Positions 61,427 through 64,000 of a stretch of DNA of 64,000 nucleotides are shown piece after piece. Each line of letters begins with the position of its first letter. The first letter of the stretch is position 1. Below the pieces are notes generated by a model, which saw nothing but the letters and a program-made list of their open reading frames with translations, was not told the DNA's origin and ran no database searches. The translations under genes were made by a program, and so were the position numbers. The DNA comes from JABDMH01 sp965223165 (GTDB lineage: Bacteria; Bacteroidota; Bacteroidia; Chitinophagales; Saprospiraceae), in contig CBDCVQ010000006.1 in the NCBI GenBank assembly GCA_965223165.1, forward strand, positions 1-64,000, written 5' to 3'.

Positions 61427-63490
61427 CCGACTTGGCTGGCGCAGGGGTAGAAATCGACAAAATTGATCTTTTTTCAGCCTTTCGGACAATTTAACGGGTT
61501 GATTATCAGTGTTTGGTTTGTTGGGATCTCATTTGTAGTGAGGTACGGTACTTGTATATGTGCGCATGGCTCCGTACCTTTACTCACATGTTTATTAGGG
61601 AGGTCAAAAAGCAACGTAGCAAAGACAGTAAGATCTTTTTCCAGTATACTCTAGCCCAGGCGGCCAGGGTAGATGGCAAAGTAAAGCAAAGGGCTATTCT
61701 ATATCTGGGATCTGATCCCTTGCTTAGAGATAAACAGAACAGAAATGTTGTCCTCAACATTTTGAAGTCCAAGATATTTGGCCATCCGGAATTATTTCCT
61801 GAGAGTCCGGCAAAGCCTTTGCTTGACCTGGCACTTTTTTACTATGAGAAGTATTGTATTAAATATCAGCAGGCTGAGCATCCCCCTACATCGATCCCCC
61901 CTGCCCCTGCCAAAGCAGAGTTTCACAACGTTGACCTCAAAGGGTTGGAAGTTGGTGATGTGAAGACCTTTGGAGTGGAGCACCTTTGCAAGCAAGTACT
62001 TGACAAGCTACAATTAGAACAATGCATGCGGTCGGTTGGCATGACCCAAAGTGAAATTCGCAAAGCTTTGATCAGCATTGCGGCCCGAGCGATTTTCTGT
62101 TCTTCGGAGCATAAGACCGCACAAATCCTCCAGATGAATAGTGAGCTGGCTGCTTGCTTCGGTCACCATCAAATAATTACACATAAACAACTGTATGCCA
62201 TATCTGACCTGCTTTACAAGCATAGGGAATCCATAGACCAGTTTTTATACCATCGCATTACTGATATGTTTGACCTCAATGATAAGCTGGTTATTTTTGA
62301 TATCAGCAATACTTACTTTGAATCACGTAAAGATCATAGTAAGATTGCCAAGTATGGCAAGAGTAAGGAGAAAAGAAATGACTGTCCATTGGTTGTTTTT
62401 ACCGGCGTTATTAATGCGCAGGGCTTTATCAGACACTCCAGAATATACGAAGGCAACACACCAGACACTGGTACTTTGTCTGATATGATTGAAGATCTAA
62501 AGAAATATTCTCCTTCCAGGCCGGATCAAACAATTGTGATAGATGCCGGTATTGCTACTGAAGACAACCTAACTATGGTGAGGGAAAAAGGGTATAAATA
62601 CGTTTGCGTCTCTCGAAAGCGACTAAAAGATCACCCTGTGGAGGAGTCTAGCTCGAAAATAATTCGACTTACCGATAGACAAAAGAATCAAGTGGAACTA
62701 GCCATCTTTCAGCCCCAGGGTTATCCGGATACCTGGATGTACGTGCAAAGTGAGGCCAAAAGGAAAAAGGAGCAATCCATGCACACCAAACTCAAGCAAC
62801 GGTATGAACAAGATCTGAGTGTTATCCAGAAAGCTATTTTTACCAAAGGGGGCACTAAATCCATCAACAAGGTATGGGAGCGTATTGGAAGGGCGAAACA
62901 GAAACACAACCGTATTTCCTCTAGATATGTCATCAAAGTTGCCCAAGAAAATGGAGTCGCTACCCAAATCACCTGGTCTGAAAAATCAGATCAAACTAAG
63001 GACGATAAAACCAATGGCGTCTACTTTATCAGAACGAATTATGACAATCCTTCTGAATCTAAATTGTGGGATATATATAATACCATCAGAGAAGTGGAAG
63101 CTACCTTTCGCTGCCTAAAGTCAGATCTAAACATCAGGCCGGTGTACCATCAAAAAGACCAAAGAATTGAAGCTCATATTTATCTTACCATTCTTGCCTA
63201 CCAGTTAGTCAATACCATCAGGTATATGCTCAAAAATGCTAATCTCAACTACGACTGGAACAATATCGTTAGGATAATGAATACCCAAACCATTCAAACT
63301 GTTGAACTGCCTACTGACAAAAAAGTCATTCACCTACGTAAACCCTCTACCCCCATCAACGAAGTCCGCCAAATCTATAATGCCACCGGCACCAACAACA
63401 CTCAGACTGCTCTGAAAAAATATGTAGTGTACCACTGATTTCCTATCTCATTGGTTTTCTGAAACTTACGTGTGAGCTTAGCCAAGTCGG
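61427..63490 (+). mobile_element. IS1634-like insertion sequence
   Basis: 2064 bp. The ends carry the inverted repeat CCGACTTGGCT (61427-61437 and its complement at 63480-63490). A perfect 6-bp duplication GATAAC flanks it (61421-61426 and 63491-63496), in line with the 5-6 bp typical of the family. It is inserted in the third codon of the four-helix-bundle gene. Confidence 0.9.
61588..63438 (+). CDS. IS1634-like DDE transposase
   Basis: 616 residues from MFIREVKKQRSKDSKIFFQY (Met at 61588; the frame is open back to 61513 but those residues are not family-like). DDE candidates: LVIFDISNTYFES, TIVIDAGIATEDNL, and YNTIREVEATFRCLKSDLNIRPVYHQKDQRIEAHIYLTILAYQL, the typical end of IS4/IS1634 superfamily enzymes. 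Intact. Same orientation as the neighbouring IS4-like element. Confidence 0.9.
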   Translation: MFIREVKKQRSKDSKIFFQYTLAQAARVDGKVKQRAILYLGSDPLLRDKQNRNVVLNILKSKIFGHPELFPESPAKPLLDLALFYYEKYCIKYQQAEHPPTSIPPAPAKAEFHNVDLKGLEVGDVKTFGVEHLCKQVLDKLQLEQCMRSVGMTQSEIRKALISIAARAIFCSSEHKTAQILQMNSELAACFGHHQIITHKQLYAISDLLYKHRESIDQFLYHRITDMFDLNDKLVIFDISNTYFESRKDHSKIAKYGKSKEKRNDCPLVVFTGVINAQGFIRHSRIYEGNTPDTGTLSDMIEDLKKYSPSRPDQTIVIDAGIATEDNLTMVREKGYKYVCVSRKRLKDHPVEESSSKIIRLTDRQKNQVELAIFQPQGYPDTWMYVQSEAKRKKEQSMHTKLKQRYEQDLSVIQKAIFTKGGTKSINKVWERIGRAKQKHNRISSRYVIKVAQENGVATQITWSEKSDQTKDDKTNGVYFIRTNYDNPSESKLWDIYNTIREVEATFRCLKSDLNIRPVYHQKDQRIEAHIYLTILAYQLVNTIRYMLKNANLNYDWNNIVRIMNTQTIQTVELPTDKKVIHLRKPSTPINEVRQIYNATGTNNTQTALKKYVVYH

Positions 63491-63500
63491 GATAACTCAT
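63491..63500 (-). pseudogene. Four-helix-bundle protein, start-codon fragment
   Basis: ATGAGTTATC on the minus strand: start codon, Ser, and the first part of Tyr, cut by the IS1634-like element. Joined to the other two pieces it completes 123 codons plus stop (372 bp). Confidence 0.8.
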
Positions 63501-63579
63501 ATCCTACGAAAATATAGATTTCGATCATACACAGGATCAGCCAGATCAAAAGAAATGACCATCAGCGAAAAACTCCCTG

Positions 63580-64000
63580 GAGGCCAGGCAAGAACTGACA
63601 ATAGTATCAAGAGCCGTTAGGCTCCAAGCATCCCCAGGATCGACAGTATCAGAAGAAATGGCCAGCCGCTAGAAGCTCCCCTAGATGCTAAACATAATTC
63701 TGACAACAGCATCAAGAGCCGTCAGGCTCCGAGTATCCCCAGGATCGATAGTGTCTAACAAGCCGCGAAAAGTTCCCTGAAGGCCAGGCAAGAACTGACG
63801 ATAGTATCAAGAGCCGTCAGGCTCCGAGCATCCCCAGGATCGATAGTGTCTAACAAGCCGCGAAAAGTTCCCTGGAGGCCAGGCAAGAACTGACGATAGT
63901 ATCAAGAGCCGTCAGGCTCCGAGTATCCCCAGGATCGACAGTGTCTAACAAGCCGCGAAAAGTTCCCTGGAGGCCAGGCAAGAACTGATGATAGTATCAA
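63580..64000. repeat. 95-105-bp tandem repeat with hairpin, running off the right edge
   Basis: GAGCCGTCAGGCTC (5-bp stem, loop GTCA or GTTA) recurs at 63611, 63716, 63811 and 63906, with the next unit due at 64001. Each unit also has AGGCCAGGCAAGAACTGA, ATCCCCAGGATCGA and, in the later units, AACAAGCCGCGAAAAGTTCC. No coding potential is apparent from 63501 to 64000. Confidence 0.9.

Overview
The window looks like a piece of a Bacteroidota chromosome, most likely from the Saprospiria/Lewinella side of the phylum (inference from gene content; no marker gene is present). The indicators are SusC/SusD-type proteins, type IX secretion (T9SS) C-terminal domains, LytS-like kinases with seven-bladed sensor propellers and Y_Y_Y domains, long RHS proteins with Sec signals, four-helix-bundle (S23-type) ORFs, and TAnnTTTG-like promoter boxes. 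No rRNA, tRNA or CRISPR was seen.

Layout. 1-15.4 kb: three paralogous propeller histidine kinases (one broken and running off the left edge), two LytTR response regulators, and three paralogous secreted DNRLRE proteins. Two of the DNRLRE genes are divergent from a kinase. In front of these genes I found sets of 2-3 short direct repeats with an exact 21-bp period, the geometry of LytTR binding sites, usually followed about 40 bp later by a -7-like box. Two such sets now head no intact gene. 15.5-28.1 kb: a giant T9SS adhesin-like protein, then a 2406-aa RHS protein ending in a predicted zinc protease, overlapping a small lipoprotein that is probably its immunity protein. 28.1-42.2 kb: a scrambled accessory region with two secreted polymorphic toxins that share a new-looking N-terminus but carry different C-termini, each with its own immunity gene. 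It also holds an orphan immunity gene still attached to the last 19 codons of a lost toxin, a phd/yoeB-type pair with a broken toxin, an intact IS66 element, IS66 debris, and a dispersed GC-rich repeat family.

42.2-48.0 kb (minus strand): a tightly coupled four-gene operon encoding an outer-membrane factor, a HlyD-like adaptor, a TackOD1-type zinc-ribbon protein and a membrane glycosyltransferase 2. It is a plausible exopolysaccharide synthase/exporter. 48.4-53.2 kb: an SLC6-type Na+ symporter, 2 kb of hairpin-bearing tandem repeats, and an alpha/beta hydrolase. 53.5-58.1 kb: a SusD/SusC pair carrying four single-base frameshifts. 58.3-64 kb: more tandem repeats around a four-helix-bundle gene that two insertion sequences (IS4-like and IS1634-like) have cut into three pieces. 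Removing both elements with one target duplication each restores a perfect 123-codon frame.

How the parts may work together (inference): the propeller kinases and LytTR regulators probably control the 21-bp arrays, and through them the DNRLRE surface proteins and possibly the adhesin/RHS operon behind the third array. Several genes are interrupted by one-base indels in or next to short homopolymer runs. These may be assembly errors rather than real decay, and reads should be checked before calling them pseudogenes.
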